A stretch of DNA of 5,365 nucleotides, taken from positions 1-5,365 of the forward strand of contig PNNE01000060.1 in the NCBI GenBank assembly GCA_013824055.1. The letters are read 5' to 3'. Below the pieces are notes generated by a model that was not told the DNA's origin, did no database searches, and saw only the letters and a program-made list of their open reading frames with translations. The position numbers and the translations under genes were made by a program. The DNA is from Rhodobacter sp. Lineage in GTDB: Bacteria; Pseudomonadota; Alphaproteobacteria; Rhodobacterales; Rhodobacteraceae. Every line of letters starts with the position of its first letter. The stretch's first letter is position 1. Below, piece by piece: positions 1-5,334 of the stretch.

Positions 1-1455
1 GACAAGGCGATCGACCTGGTCGATGAGGCCGCCAGCCGCCTGCGGATGGAGGTGGATTCGAAGCCCGAGGAGCTGGACGCCCTGGACCGCCAGATCCTGC
101 AATACCAGATCGAGACCGAGGCGCTGAAGAAGGAAGACGACGTGGCGTCGAAGGACCGGCTGGACAAGCTGGAGCGCGAGCTGGCCGACCTGCAGCAGAA
201 GTCTTCCGAGATGACGGCGAAGTGGCAGGCCGAACGCGACAGTCTGGAGGCGGCACGCACGCTGAAGGAAAAGCTGGACACAGCCCGGGCCGAGTTGGAA
301 GGCGCCAAGCGCGAGGGCAACTTCGCCAAGGCGGGTGAGCTGCAGTACGGCCGCATCCCGCAACTGGAAAAGGACCTGGCCGAGGCCGAAGCCCGCGAGG
401 GGCAGGCCCTGGTCGCCGAGGCCGTCCGCCCCGAGCAGATCGCCGAGGTGGTGGAACGCTGGACCGGAATTCCGACCACGAAGATGCTGGAGGGCGAGAA
501 GGAAAAGCTGCTCAAGATGGAAGAGGAGCTTGGCCGTCGCGTCGTGGGCCAGCGGGCAGCGGTCGAAGCCGTGTCGCGGGCGGTGCGGCGGTCACGGGCC
601 GGGCTGTCGGATGAAAACCGGCCGCTGGGGTCGTTCCTGTTCCTGGGCCCGACCGGCGTTGGCAAGACCGAGCTGACCAAGGCCTTGGCCGAGTACCTCT
701 TTGACGACGACAGCGCGATGGTCCGCATCGACATGTCCGAGTTCATGGAGAAACATTCCGTCAGCCGCCTGATCGGCGCGCCTCCGGGCTATGTCGGCTA
801 TGACGAGGGTGGGGTGCTGACCGAAGCCGTGCGGCGGCGGCCCTATCAGGTCGTCCTTTTCGACGAGGTCGAGAAGGCGCACCCGGACGTGTTCAACGTG
901 CTCTTGCAGGTGCTGGACGACGGTCGGTTGACCGATGGCCAGGGCCGGACGGTGGACTTCAAGCAGACGCTGATCATCCTGACCTCGAACCTGGGCGCAC
1001 GGGCCTTGTCCGAGCTGCCCGAAGGGGTGGATGCCAGCGGCGCGAAGGCCGAGGTGATGGAGGCGGTCCGGCAGCACTTCCGGCCCGAATTCCTGAACCG
1101 GCTGGATGAACAGATCATCTTCGACCGGCTGAACCGGGGCGACATGTCGGGCATCGTGGAAATCCAGCTGCGGCGTCTGGAGGCACGACTGGCGGCGCGG
1201 AAGATCATCCTGGACCTGGACGACACCGCGAAGGCCTGGCTGGCCGACGAAGGCTATGACCCGGTCTTTGGCGCGCGGCCGCTGAAGCGGGTGATCCAGC
1301 GCCAGTTGCAGGACCCGCTGTCGGAAATGCTGTTGGCCGGAGAAATCCTCGATGGCAGCGTGATCCGCGTGACCGCCGGACCGGAAGGCCTGATCATCGG
1401 CGACCGCGTGGTGCAAAGCCGCCGGGAGCGTCCGCAGTCGGCGGTGGTACACTGA
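1..1455 (+). CDS. clpB: ClpB ATP-dependent protein disaggregase, 3' part only (5' end outside window)
   Basis: This hexameric cytoplasmic AAA+ chaperone threads aggregated proteins through its pore, working with DnaK/DnaJ/GrpE. The reading frame is open from base 1, so the gene begins upstream; 484 codons remain of a family length near 860. It starts at the end of the first ATPase domain (DKAIDLVDEAAS), followed by the charged coiled-coil M-domain specific to ClpB/Hsp104 (about nt 61-430). The second ATPase domain is complete: Walker A GPTGVGKT (nt 646-669), pore loop GYVG (787-798), Walker B VVLFDE (850-867), sensor-1 TSN (982-990), the RPEFLNR segment with the likely arginine finger (R at 1099), and sensor-2 GAR (1270-1278). 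The M-domain and the lack of a ClpP-docking loop argue against ClpA or ClpC. A short tail ending in AVVH extends past the E. coli end. The TGA stop faces the convergent SDR gene 47 bp away. No promoter is visible because the 5' end is missing. Confidence 0.98.
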   Translation, partial: DKAIDLVDEAASRLRMEVDSKPEELDALDRQILQYQIETEALKKEDDVASKDRLDKLERELADLQQKSSEMTAKWQAERDSLEAARTLKEKLDTARAELEGAKREGNFAKAGELQYGRIPQLEKDLAEAEAREGQALVAEAVRPEQIAEVVERWTGIPTTKMLEGEKEKLLKMEEELGRRVVGQRAAVEAVSRAVRRSRAGLSDENRPLGSFLFLGPTGVGKTELTKALAEYLFDDDSAMVRIDMSEFMEKHSVSRLIGAPPGYVGYDEGGVLTEAVRRRPYQVVLFDEVEKAHPDVFNVLLQVLDDGRLTDGQGRTVDFKQTLIILTSNLGARALSELPEGVDASGAKAEVMEAVRQHFRPEFLNRLDEQIIFDRLNRGDMSGIVEIQLRRLEARLAARKIILDLDDTAKAWLADEGYDPVFGARPLKRVIQRQLQDPLSEMLLAGEILDGSVIRVTAGPEGLIIGDRVVQSRRERPQSAVVH

Positions 1456-1502
1456 GGCGCAGTGCGCGCACGCTTCACTGTCCGGCCATCATCGCTTCGG
1501 GC

Positions 1503-2255
1503 CTAGCCGCGCAGGGCGGGAAGGCCGATGCCGGTCGCCTCGAACCCGCCATCGACGGCGATGGTCTGGCCCGTGACGTAGGAGGCGCGGGGCGAGCAGA
1601 GGAAGTGGATGACCTCGGCGATCTCGTCCTCGGTTCCGTAGCGGTTCAGCGGGATCGCATCGTGGTAGGCGGCGGTGATCTGCGGCGAATGGACGGCCAT
1701 CGCCAGCTTGGTGCGCACCGGCCCGGGGGCGACGCAATTCGCGCGGATGCCATGTTCGCCAAGTTCGACCGCCTGCTGCTGGGTCAGATGGATCACCGCT
1801 GCCTTCGAGGTGCCATAGGCCACGCGCAGGGTCGAGGCCCGCAGACCCGAGATCGAGGCGATGTTCACGATGGCACCGCGTGTCGCCTTGAGAGCAGGAA
1901 GGGCGGCCTGCGAGACCAGGAAGACGCCGTCAAGATTGGTGTCCATCACCCGGCGCCAGCGGGCGAAGTCGGTCTGTTCGACCGGGCCGAAATCGGCCAC
2001 GCCCGCATTGTTGATCAGGGCGTCAACTCGGCCGAACCGGGCAAGACCGGCGGCGATCATCGCCGAAACCTGATCCGGGGCGGACACATCGACGACCACG
2101 GACAGCACCCCGTCCAGAGCCTCGGCAGCCGCATGGACGGCTTCCTCGTCGCGGTCGCCCATAACGACGGTCCAGCCATCGGCCAGGAAGCGGCGCGTCG
2201 TGGCAAGGCCGATGCCGCGCGCGGCACCGGTAATGAGGGCAGTTCTTTCGGTCAT
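1503..2255 (-). CDS. Short-chain dehydrogenase/reductase (classical SDR, probably NAD(H)-dependent), substrate unknown
   Basis: This 250-residue cytoplasmic oxidoreductase has the usual classical SDR length. Visible motifs are the dinucleotide-binding TGAARGIG (residues 9-16), the structural NNAG (82-85), the catalytic tetrad N107, S134, Y147 and K151 (the last two in YGTSK), the P177-G178 turn, and a C-terminal YVTGQTIAVDGG (226-237). An acidic D34 at the end of the second beta strand favours NAD(H) over NADP(H) by the family rule. The start was chosen at 2255, because a GGAGGT Shine-Dalgarno lies at the right distance and the TGxxxGxG motif then falls near residue 10. The open frame continues 17 codons further upstream, but those residues look unlike an SDR N-terminus. 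The gene lies downstream of two FAS1 genes on the same strand (106-bp gap with a hairpin) and converges with clpB. Names such as glucose 1-dehydrogenase or FabG would be guesses; nothing nearby indicates a pathway. Confidence 0.93.
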   Translation of the reverse strand: MTERTALITGAARGIGLATTRRFLADGWTVVMGDRDEEAVHAAAEALDGVLSVVVDVSAPDQVSAMIAAGLARFGRVDALINNAGVADFGPVEQTDFARWRRVMDTNLDGVFLVSQAALPALKATRGAIVNIASISGLRASTLRVAYGTSKAAVIHLTQQQAVELGEHGIRANCVAPGPVRTKLAMAVHSPQITAAYHDAIPLNRYGTEDEIAEVIHFLCSPRASYVTGQTIAVDGGFEATGIGLPALRG

Positions 2256-2260
2256 CAGGC

Positions 2261-2266
2261 ACCTCC
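2261..2266 (-). promoter_or_regulatory. Ribosome binding site of the SDR gene (decides the start)
   Basis: On the minus strand this reads GGAGGT, a near-perfect Shine-Dalgarno, five bases before the ATG at 2255. It supports that start over the ATG at 2306, which would add 17 unconserved-looking residues. Confidence 0.85.
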
Positions 2267-2330
2267 GGTCAGGCCAGAGGGTGCCGCGCGTCCGGCGATT
2301 GTGCAACCGCTATCGGATGCGGGCGGGCAA

Positions 2331-2353
2331 GGGCCGGGCTGAAGGCCCGGCCC
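2331..2353 (-). terminator. GC-rich hairpin just past the lipoprotein FAS1 gene, probable weak terminator
   Basis: A perfect 9-bp inverted repeat (GGGCCGGGC at 2331-2339 and GCCCGGCCC at 2345-2353 on the plus strand, 5-base loop) begins 8 bp past the stop of the lipoprotein FAS1 gene. In the minus direction it is followed by TTGCCC, so there is no real U-tract. It could be an inefficient terminator, a 3' stabilising hairpin or a Rho-linked pause. The SDR gene lies 75 bp further on, so readthrough could supply its transcript. Confidence 0.55.
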
Positions 2354-2361
2354 GCCAGGGT

Positions 2362-2853
2362 TCACTTCGGCAGCAGCACCCGGTCGATGACGTGGATCAC
2401 CCCGTTCGACGCCGTGATGTCCGCCGTGGTCACGCGGGACTTGTTGACCTTGACGCCGTTCCGTCCGTCGATGTGGACGGTCTGGCCCTGCACCGTGGCG
2501 ACGTCCATCCGCTTTCCGGCAAGCTGGTCCGAGGTCACGGCACCGGGGACGACATGGTAGGTCAGGATCTTGACCAACTGGTCCTTGTTCTCGGGCTTCA
2601 GCAGGTCCTCGACGGTCCCGGCCGGCAGGGCTGCGAAGGCGGCGTTGGTCGGGGCGAAGACGGTAAAGGGGCCATCGCCCTTCAGCGTGTCGACCAGGCC
2701 AGCGGCGCTGACGGCGGCGACGAGGGTGGAGAAATCTTCATTCGAAGACGCGATGTCGACGATATCCGGCTCGGTCTGCGCCGGAACGCAGGCGGCGATC
2801 AGCGCGGTGGCCGAGACGGCTGCGGCCAGGCGGAAAAGAGTGCGGCGGTTCAT
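2362..2853 (-). CDS. FAS1 (fasciclin)-domain lipoprotein
   Basis: This 163-residue exported protein has a single FAS1 domain, a fold linked to adhesion and envelope interactions; its bacterial role is poorly defined. The N-terminus (MNRRTLF, then a hydrophobic run) ends in the lipobox I-A-A-C with C22 as the predicted lipidated residue. There is no aspartate after the cysteine, which in the enterobacterial rule points to the outer membrane. The mature part carries the FAS1 hallmarks TVFAPTNAAF (residues 64-73), YHVVPG (99-104) and NGVIHVID (150-157), and ends right after the domain. The start at 2853 has an AGGGGA ribosome site (2861-2866) seven bases upstream. It is the downstream member of a tandem pair: its core is nearly identical to the protein encoded at 2913-3398, while the signal region and the stretch around residues 105-145 differ. 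A terminator hairpin lies in the 59-bp gap in front of it, so expression is probably lower than or separate from that of its neighbour. Confidence 0.93.
   Translation of the reverse strand: MNRRTLFRLAAAVSATALIAACVPAQTEPDIVDIASSNEDFSTLVAAVSAAGLVDTLKGDGPFTVFAPTNAAFAALPAGTVEDLLKPENKDQLVKILTYHVVPGAVTSDQLAGKRMDVATVQGQTVHIDGRNGVKVNKSRVTTADITASNGVIHVIDRVLLPK
2581..2628 (-). repeat. 48-bp direct repeat, copy 1 (inside lipoprotein FAS1 gene)
   Basis: This segment is identical base for base to 3135-3182 and encodes part of the FAS1 core (LPAGTVEDLLKPENKD). The identity includes every third codon position. It reflects duplication of the two genes or later gene conversion between them. Confidence 0.9.
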
Positions 2854-2860
2854 TGCGGTG

Positions 2861-2866
2861 TCCCCT
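2861..2866 (-). promoter_or_regulatory. Ribosome binding site of the lipoprotein FAS1 gene
   Basis: On the minus strand this reads AGGGGA, seven bases before the ATG at 2853. It lies only eight bases beyond the T-rich end of the upstream terminator, which leaves no room for a separate promoter between them. Confidence 0.75.
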
Positions 2867-2874
2867 GTTTGTTG

Positions 2875-2906
2875 AAAAGGAAAGGGGCGCCGAAGCGCCC
2901 CCCCTT
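2875..2906 (-). terminator. Rho-independent terminator with C(UUCG)G loop after the secreted FAS1 gene
   Basis: In minus-strand RNA a 7-bp GC stem, GGGGCGC with GCGCCCC, is closed by a UUCG tetraloop on a C-G pair, the especially stable type. A T-rich run TTTCCTTTT (plus-strand 2875-2883) follows at once. An A and G stretch before the stem can extend it by G-U pairs. The stem begins 11 bp past the stop of the FAS1 gene at 2913-3398. It also lies just in front of the second FAS1 gene's ribosome site, so it divides or attenuates the tandem pair. Confidence 0.85.
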
Positions 2907-2912
2907 GGTCGA

Positions 2913-3398
2913 TCAGCCTTCCGGCGGCAGGATGACGGAATCGATCACGTGGATCACGCCGTTCGACGCCGCGACGTCCGGGGACGAGATGACGGCGCCG
3001 TTCACTTTCGGCCCGCCTTCCAGCGTGATGGTGACGTTCGCGCCCTGCACGGTCGCGGCGGTCATGCCTTCGGTCAGGTCGGTGGACATCACCTTGCCCG
3101 GCACGACGTGGTAGGTCAGGATCGAAACCAGCTTGTCCTTGTTCTCGGGCTTCAGCAGGTCCTCGACGGTCCCGGCCGGCAGAGCCGCAAAGGCCGCATC
3201 GGTCGGCGCGAAGACGGTGAACGGGCCTTCGCCCTTCAGCGTCTCGACCAGGCCGGCAGCCGTCAGCGCGGCGGCCAGCGTGTTGAACGAGCCTGCGGCA
3301 ACGGCGGTGTCGACGATGTCCTTCGAATGGCCGTCAGCGAAAGCGGGCATCGCGAAGGCGGTGGCGGCGGTCAGGGCCAGGAAAGTTCTGCGGATCAT
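2913..3398 (-). CDS. Secreted/periplasmic FAS1 (fasciclin)-domain protein
   Basis: This 161-residue protein has one FAS1 domain behind a Sec-type signal peptide: MIRRTF, then a hydrophobic core to about residue 19, then A-F-A before D22, a likely signal peptidase I site after A21. The mature protein of about 140 residues is almost only FAS1: TVFAPTDAAF (61-70), YHVVPG (96-101) and NGVIHVID (146-153). There is no lipobox cysteine, so unlike its neighbour it should be soluble in the periplasm or outside the cell. The ATG at 3398 is preceded by GGAG (plus-strand 3406-3409) eight bases upstream. It is the first gene of the minus-strand group and is divergent from msrP. A candidate ECF-sigma promoter lies at 3447-3476 and a strong terminator follows the gene. 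As background recalled but not verified here, a fasciclin gene near clpB in Rhodobacter sphaeroides has been reported among genes responding to the singlet-oxygen sigma factor RpoE. The molecular function is not known from the sequence. Confidence 0.94.
   Translation of the reverse strand: MIRRTFLALTAATAFAMPAFADGHSKDIVDTAVAAGSFNTLAAALTAAGLVETLKGEGPFTVFAPTDAAFAALPAGTVEDLLKPENKDKLVSILTYHVVPGKVMSTDLTEGMTAATVQGANVTITLEGGPKVNGAVISSPDVAASNGVIHVIDSVILPPEG
3135..3182 (-). repeat. 48-bp direct repeat, copy 2 (inside secreted FAS1 gene)
   Basis: Perfect copy of 2581-2628, about 550 bp away in the same orientation and at the equivalent place in the FAS1 domain. Flanking sequence is still clearly alike but has scattered synonymous and coding differences. 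Confidence 0.9.
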
Positions 3399-3413
3399 AG
3401 GGTCACTCCGTTT

Positions 3414-3427
3414 GATCGGTGATCGGT
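3414..3427. repeat. Tandem GATCGGT x2 upstream of the secreted FAS1 gene
   Basis: Two adjacent copies of the 7-mer GATCGGT lie in the likely 5' untranslated leader of the FAS1 gene, between the candidate promoter and its ribosome site. This may be a protein- or RNA-level regulatory element or chance; two copies of a 7-mer is weak evidence. Confidence 0.4.
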
Positions 3428-3446
3428 CATGCCGTCATTGGCGAGG

Positions 3447-3476
3447 GGTATAGGGACCGGATGCGACATTGGATCA
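3447..3476 (-). promoter_or_regulatory. Candidate ECF sigma (RpoE-type) promoter of the FAS1 gene(s)
   Basis: The minus strand reads TGATCC (plus-strand 3471-3476), an 18-base spacer, then TATACC (3447-3452). The -35 element agrees with the TGATC-type element known for the RpoE-ChrR group of Rhodobacter; the -10 agrees less well with the TAA-type element of that group and could equally be read as a loose sigma-70 -10. Transcription would start near 3440, giving a leader of roughly 40 bases before the ATG at 3398, which is a sensible length. Confidence 0.45.
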
Positions 3477-3499
3477 TGCCGATTTTCGCGTGAGGGTGG

Positions 3500-3527
3500 C
3501 TTGACCGGGGCCGATGCCGCCCTAAGC
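3500..3527 (+). promoter_or_regulatory. Possible RpoH (sigma-32)-like promoter toward msrP
   Basis: The plus strand reads CTTGAC (3500-3505), 14 bases, then CCCTAAGC (3520-3527). The spacing and the CTTGA and CCC parts resemble heat-shock promoters, but the end of the -10 departs from consensus. It would give a long leader of about 155 bases before msrP. This is a weak call. Confidence 0.25.
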
Positions 3528-3680
3528 CCGGCCGTTTCGCGATTTCCAGTCAAACGACTGTGAGCAAAGTTCAGACTTCGTGACCCGACCGGGCAATGTT
3601 TCACGCATCTGGCGGACACGTGACGCGGTTTGTTTTTGCCTTTCATGCCGATTGACGCATGTTTGGCAGACCTTCAACCC

Positions 3681-3684
3681 GGAG
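3681..3684 (+). promoter_or_regulatory. Ribosome binding site of msrP (decides the start)
   Basis: GGAG lies six bases before the ATG at 3691. It favours that start over the in-frame ATG at 3580, which would put 37 non-signal-like residues ahead of the twin-arginine motif. Confidence 0.75.
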
Positions 3685-3690
3685 CCCGCC

Positions 3691-4590
3691 ATGCGCCTGA
3701 CCTGGTCCGATGTGACGCCCAAGCCCCTGTGGCTGACCCGCCGGCAGCTGATGGCCGGGGGTGGCGCCTTGCTGGCCACTCCCGCCCTGGCGAAGATCGA
3801 GGCCGCGAAAAGCCCCTATTCGACCGACGAGGCGCCGAACAGCTTCGAGGACATCACCACGTACAACAACTTCTACGAGTTCGGCACCGGCAAGGGCGAC
3901 CCGGCAGAATATGCGGGCGCGCTGACGGTGGACCCCTGGTCGATCGTGATCGACGGGATGGTCGACAGGCCCGGCACCTATGACCTTGCCGACGTGGTCA
4001 AGGGTCAGCCGCTGGAGGAACGCATCTACCGCTTCCGCTGCGTCGAGGCCTGGTCGATGGTCATCCCCTGGATCGGGTTCCAGCTTTCCGGCCTGCTGGA
4101 CCGGGTGGGGGTTCAGCCCGGCGCGAAGTTCGTCGCCTTTGAAACCCTGGTGCGGCCGGAAGAGATGCCGGGCGTGGCGTCTCCGTTCATCGACTGGCCC
4201 TATCGTGAGGGCTTGCGGCTGGACGAGGCGATGCATCCGCTGACCATCCTTGCGACGGGACTTTATGGCGAAGCGATGCCAAGGCAGAACGGCGCGCCGA
4301 TCCGGCTGGTGGTGCCGTGGAAATACGGGTTCAAGTCGATCAAGTCGATCGTGCGGATCAGCCTGGTGGACACCATGCCGCCCACGACCTGGAACATGCT
4401 GCAGCCGTCCGAGTACGGCTTCTATTCCAACGTGAACCCCAAGGTGGACCATCCGCGCTGGAGCCAGGCCTCGGAGCGCCGGATCGGCGCGGGCCTCTTC
4501 GGCGGGCGGCAGGACACGCTGATGTTCAATGGTTACGAGGCCGAAGTGGCGTCGCTATATGCCGGACAGGACCTGGCGGCAGACTTCTGA
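3691..4590 (+). CDS. msrP: MsrP (YedY) periplasmic protein-methionine-sulfoxide reductase, molybdopterin catalytic subunit
   Basis: MsrP reduces methionine sulfoxide in periplasmic proteins, repairing oxidant damage with electrons from MsrQ. The 299-residue precursor starts with a Tat signal peptide: twin arginine R17-R18 in TRRQLM, a short hydrophobic stretch, and A-L-A before K35 as a probable cleavage site. Tat export fits a protein folded around its molybdenum cofactor. The sulfite-oxidase-fold domain follows, with family blocks YNNFYEFG (58-65), RIYRFRCVEAWSM (111-123), GLRLDEAMHPLT (174-185), VPWKYGFK (208-215) and VDHPRWSQ (252-259). C117 is the only cysteine and matches the molybdenum-binding one. 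It is somewhat shorter than E. coli YedY (334), mainly in the N-terminal region plus a short loop near residue 165. A GGAG site sets the start; 37 upstream in-frame codons are excluded. Its stop overlaps the msrQ start, so the pair is one operon. No two-component msr regulator is visible in the window. Confidence 0.97.
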   Translation: MRLTWSDVTPKPLWLTRRQLMAGGGALLATPALAKIEAAKSPYSTDEAPNSFEDITTYNNFYEFGTGKGDPAEYAGALTVDPWSIVIDGMVDRPGTYDLADVVKGQPLEERIYRFRCVEAWSMVIPWIGFQLSGLLDRVGVQPGAKFVAFETLVRPEEMPGVASPFIDWPYREGLRLDEAMHPLTILATGLYGEAMPRQNGAPIRLVVPWKYGFKSIKSIVRISLVDTMPPTTWNMLQPSEYGFYSNVNPKVDHPRWSQASERRIGAGLFGGRQDTLMFNGYEAEVASLYAGQDLAADF

Positions 4591-5198
4591 TGGATCGGCT
4601 GAACACCCTGGCGCGCCGGGTGCCGACCTGGGCGGTCTACGGGCTGGGGCTGGTGCCGCTGGGCGTTCTGATCTGGGGCGCGATGTTCGGCGGGCTTGGC
4701 CCCGATCCGGTGAAAGCGATCGAGCGGGGTCTGGGAGAACGCGGATTGCAGTTCCTGCTGGCGTCGCTGGCGATCACGCCCCTGCGTCGGGTTGGTCTGA
4801 ACCTTCTGCGGTTTCGCCGCGCGCTGGGGCTGCTCGCCTTTCTCTATGTAAGTCTGCACCTGCTGGCGTGGGTCTGGCTGGATATGGGCCTGCGCTGGAG
4901 CGAGGTGCTGGCGGACCTGACCAGGCGGCCCTTTGTGATTCTGGGGATGATCGGGTTCCTGGTGATGATTCCCCTGGCGCTGACCTCGTGGAACGGGGCG
5001 ATCCGGCGGATGGGTGCGGTGGCCTGGGGACGCCTGCACAGGCTGGCCTATCTGGCGATTCTGGCCGGAGCCGCGCATCTGGCGCTGCTGTCCAAGGTCT
5101 GGACGACCGAAGTGCTGGTCTATCTGACCCTTGCGCTTGGCCTCTTGGCCCTGCGGCTGCTGCCCAGGGGCGGGATACGCCAGCGCGCTCAGGCCTGA
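4590..5198 (+). CDS. msrQ: MsrQ (YedZ) heme-binding membrane subunit of the MsrPQ system
   Basis: MsrQ is an inner-membrane b-type cytochrome of the ferric-reductase-like family that passes electrons from the quinone pool or a cytoplasmic flavin reductase to MsrP. The 202-residue protein (E. coli about 211) has about six hydrophobic segments near residues 12-34, 52-68, 77-97, 114-134, 148-168 and 172-192. Histidines H90 (SLHLL), H150 (GRLHRLAYL) and H163 (GAAHLAL) sit at the places expected for heme ligands; they are the only histidines in the protein. The start ATG shares its A with the msrP TGA stop (TGATG), so translation is probably coupled; the overlap also explains why no separate promoter is seen. 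I see no clean Shine-Dalgarno, only GGACAGGACC and GGCGG within the end of msrP. The C-terminus is a short arginine-rich cytoplasmic tail. Confidence 0.96.
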   Translation: MDRLNTLARRVPTWAVYGLGLVPLGVLIWGAMFGGLGPDPVKAIERGLGERGLQFLLASLAITPLRRVGLNLLRFRRALGLLAFLYVSLHLLAWVWLDMGLRWSEVLADLTRRPFVILGMIGFLVMIPLALTSWNGAIRRMGAVAWGRLHRLAYLAILAGAAHLALLSKVWTTEVLVYLTLALGLLALRLLPRGGIRQRAQA

Positions 5199-5221
5199 GA
5201 CCCGGTGGCTGATGCTGCGCC

Positions 5222-5268
5222 CGCAAGAAAATTGCCGCAATGCCGCGTCCATAGTAGGCTTTCTTGCG
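5222..5268. repeat. 9-bp inverted repeat downstream of msrQ
   Basis: CGCAAGAAA (5222-5230) is matched by TTTCTTGCG (5260-5268) with a 29-base spacer. It begins 24 bp after the msrQ stop. It could form a long hairpin at the end of the msrPQ transcript, but no T-run follows on the plus strand, so it is not a standard intrinsic terminator. A binding site for a dimeric regulator of the next gene is the alternative. Confidence 0.55.
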
Positions 5269-5303
5269 CCAACCACCAGATATTGCGAGCGTTTCCTGCT
5301 TCT

Positions 5304-5334
5304 GCAAATTTTTTGCGACAAAGACGTTTTTTGC
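5304..5334. repeat. GCAAA/TTTGC dyad overlapping a TTTTTTGC direct repeat
   Basis: A dyad GCAAA-TTT-TTTGC occupies 5304-5316. Its right half is part of TTTTTTGC (5309-5316), repeated at 5327-5334, 18 bp apart. The T-runs are close to two helical turns apart, so they could mark a curved or protein-bound upstream region. Function unknown. Confidence 0.45.

Larger units (their letters stand above)
3399..3690. other. Divergent intergenic region between the FAS1 gene and msrP
   Basis: These 292 bp separate two divergent genes and should hold both promoters. On the FAS1 side I see a candidate promoter (3447-3476) and a tandem GATCGGT repeat (3414-3427). On the msrP side I see a heat-shock-like CTTGAC-N14-CCCTAAGC (3500-3527), small inverted repeats CAGTC-N4-GACTG (3547-3560) and CATGC-N8-GCATG (3644-3661), and a CACGTG palindrome near 3618. 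None of these is proven. The minus-strand open frame at 3395-3646 lacks a credible ribosome site and overlaps the FAS1 start, so I do not call it a gene. Confidence 0.7.

Noticed and set aside
592..1452. Long minus-strand open frame (286 codons) opposite clpB
   Set aside because: It lies antisense to strongly conserved ClpB ATPase sequence, its translation shows no recognisable domain, and such frames are common in GC-rich DNA.
1456..1502. Terminator between convergent clpB and the SDR gene
   Set aside because: Only CAGTG-N11-CACTG and the palindrome GTGCGCGCAC are present, with no T-run on either strand; too weak to call.
1605..2342. Plus-strand open frame (245 codons) opposite the SDR gene
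   Set aside because: The minus-strand SDR carries all family motifs; the opposite frame is rich in Gly/Arg/Asp and shows none.
3412..3427. FNR/FnrL-like site (TTGAT...) upstream of the FAS1 gene
   Set aside because: The second half should read ATCAA after four bases, but the sequence there is GATCG, so the dyad fails; the match comes from the GATCGGT tandem repeat.
3395..3646. Minus-strand 83-codon open frame in the divergent intergenic region
   Set aside because: It overlaps the FAS1 start, has no clear Shine-Dalgarno, and shows no signal or domain.
3636..3664. Sigma-70 promoter TTGCCT-N16-CATGTT ahead of msrP
   Set aside because: The -10 matches only about half of the consensus and many equally good matches exist in the region.
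3580..3690. Extended N-terminus for MsrP from the in-frame ATG at 3580
   Set aside because: It would add 37 residues including cysteines and tryptophans ahead of the Tat motif and has no good ribosome site, while the ATG at 3691 has GGAG six bases upstream.
3643..4452. Minus-strand open frame (269 codons) opposite msrP
   Set aside because: It is antisense to a clear MsrP and its translation, rich in His, Gly, Arg and Pro, is typical of a shadow frame.
4533..5321. Minus-strand open frame (262 codons) opposite msrQ and reaching into the tail
   Set aside because: Its Gln/Arg/Pro-rich translation is the mirror of membrane-protein codons; there is no domain and no good ribosome site near 5321.
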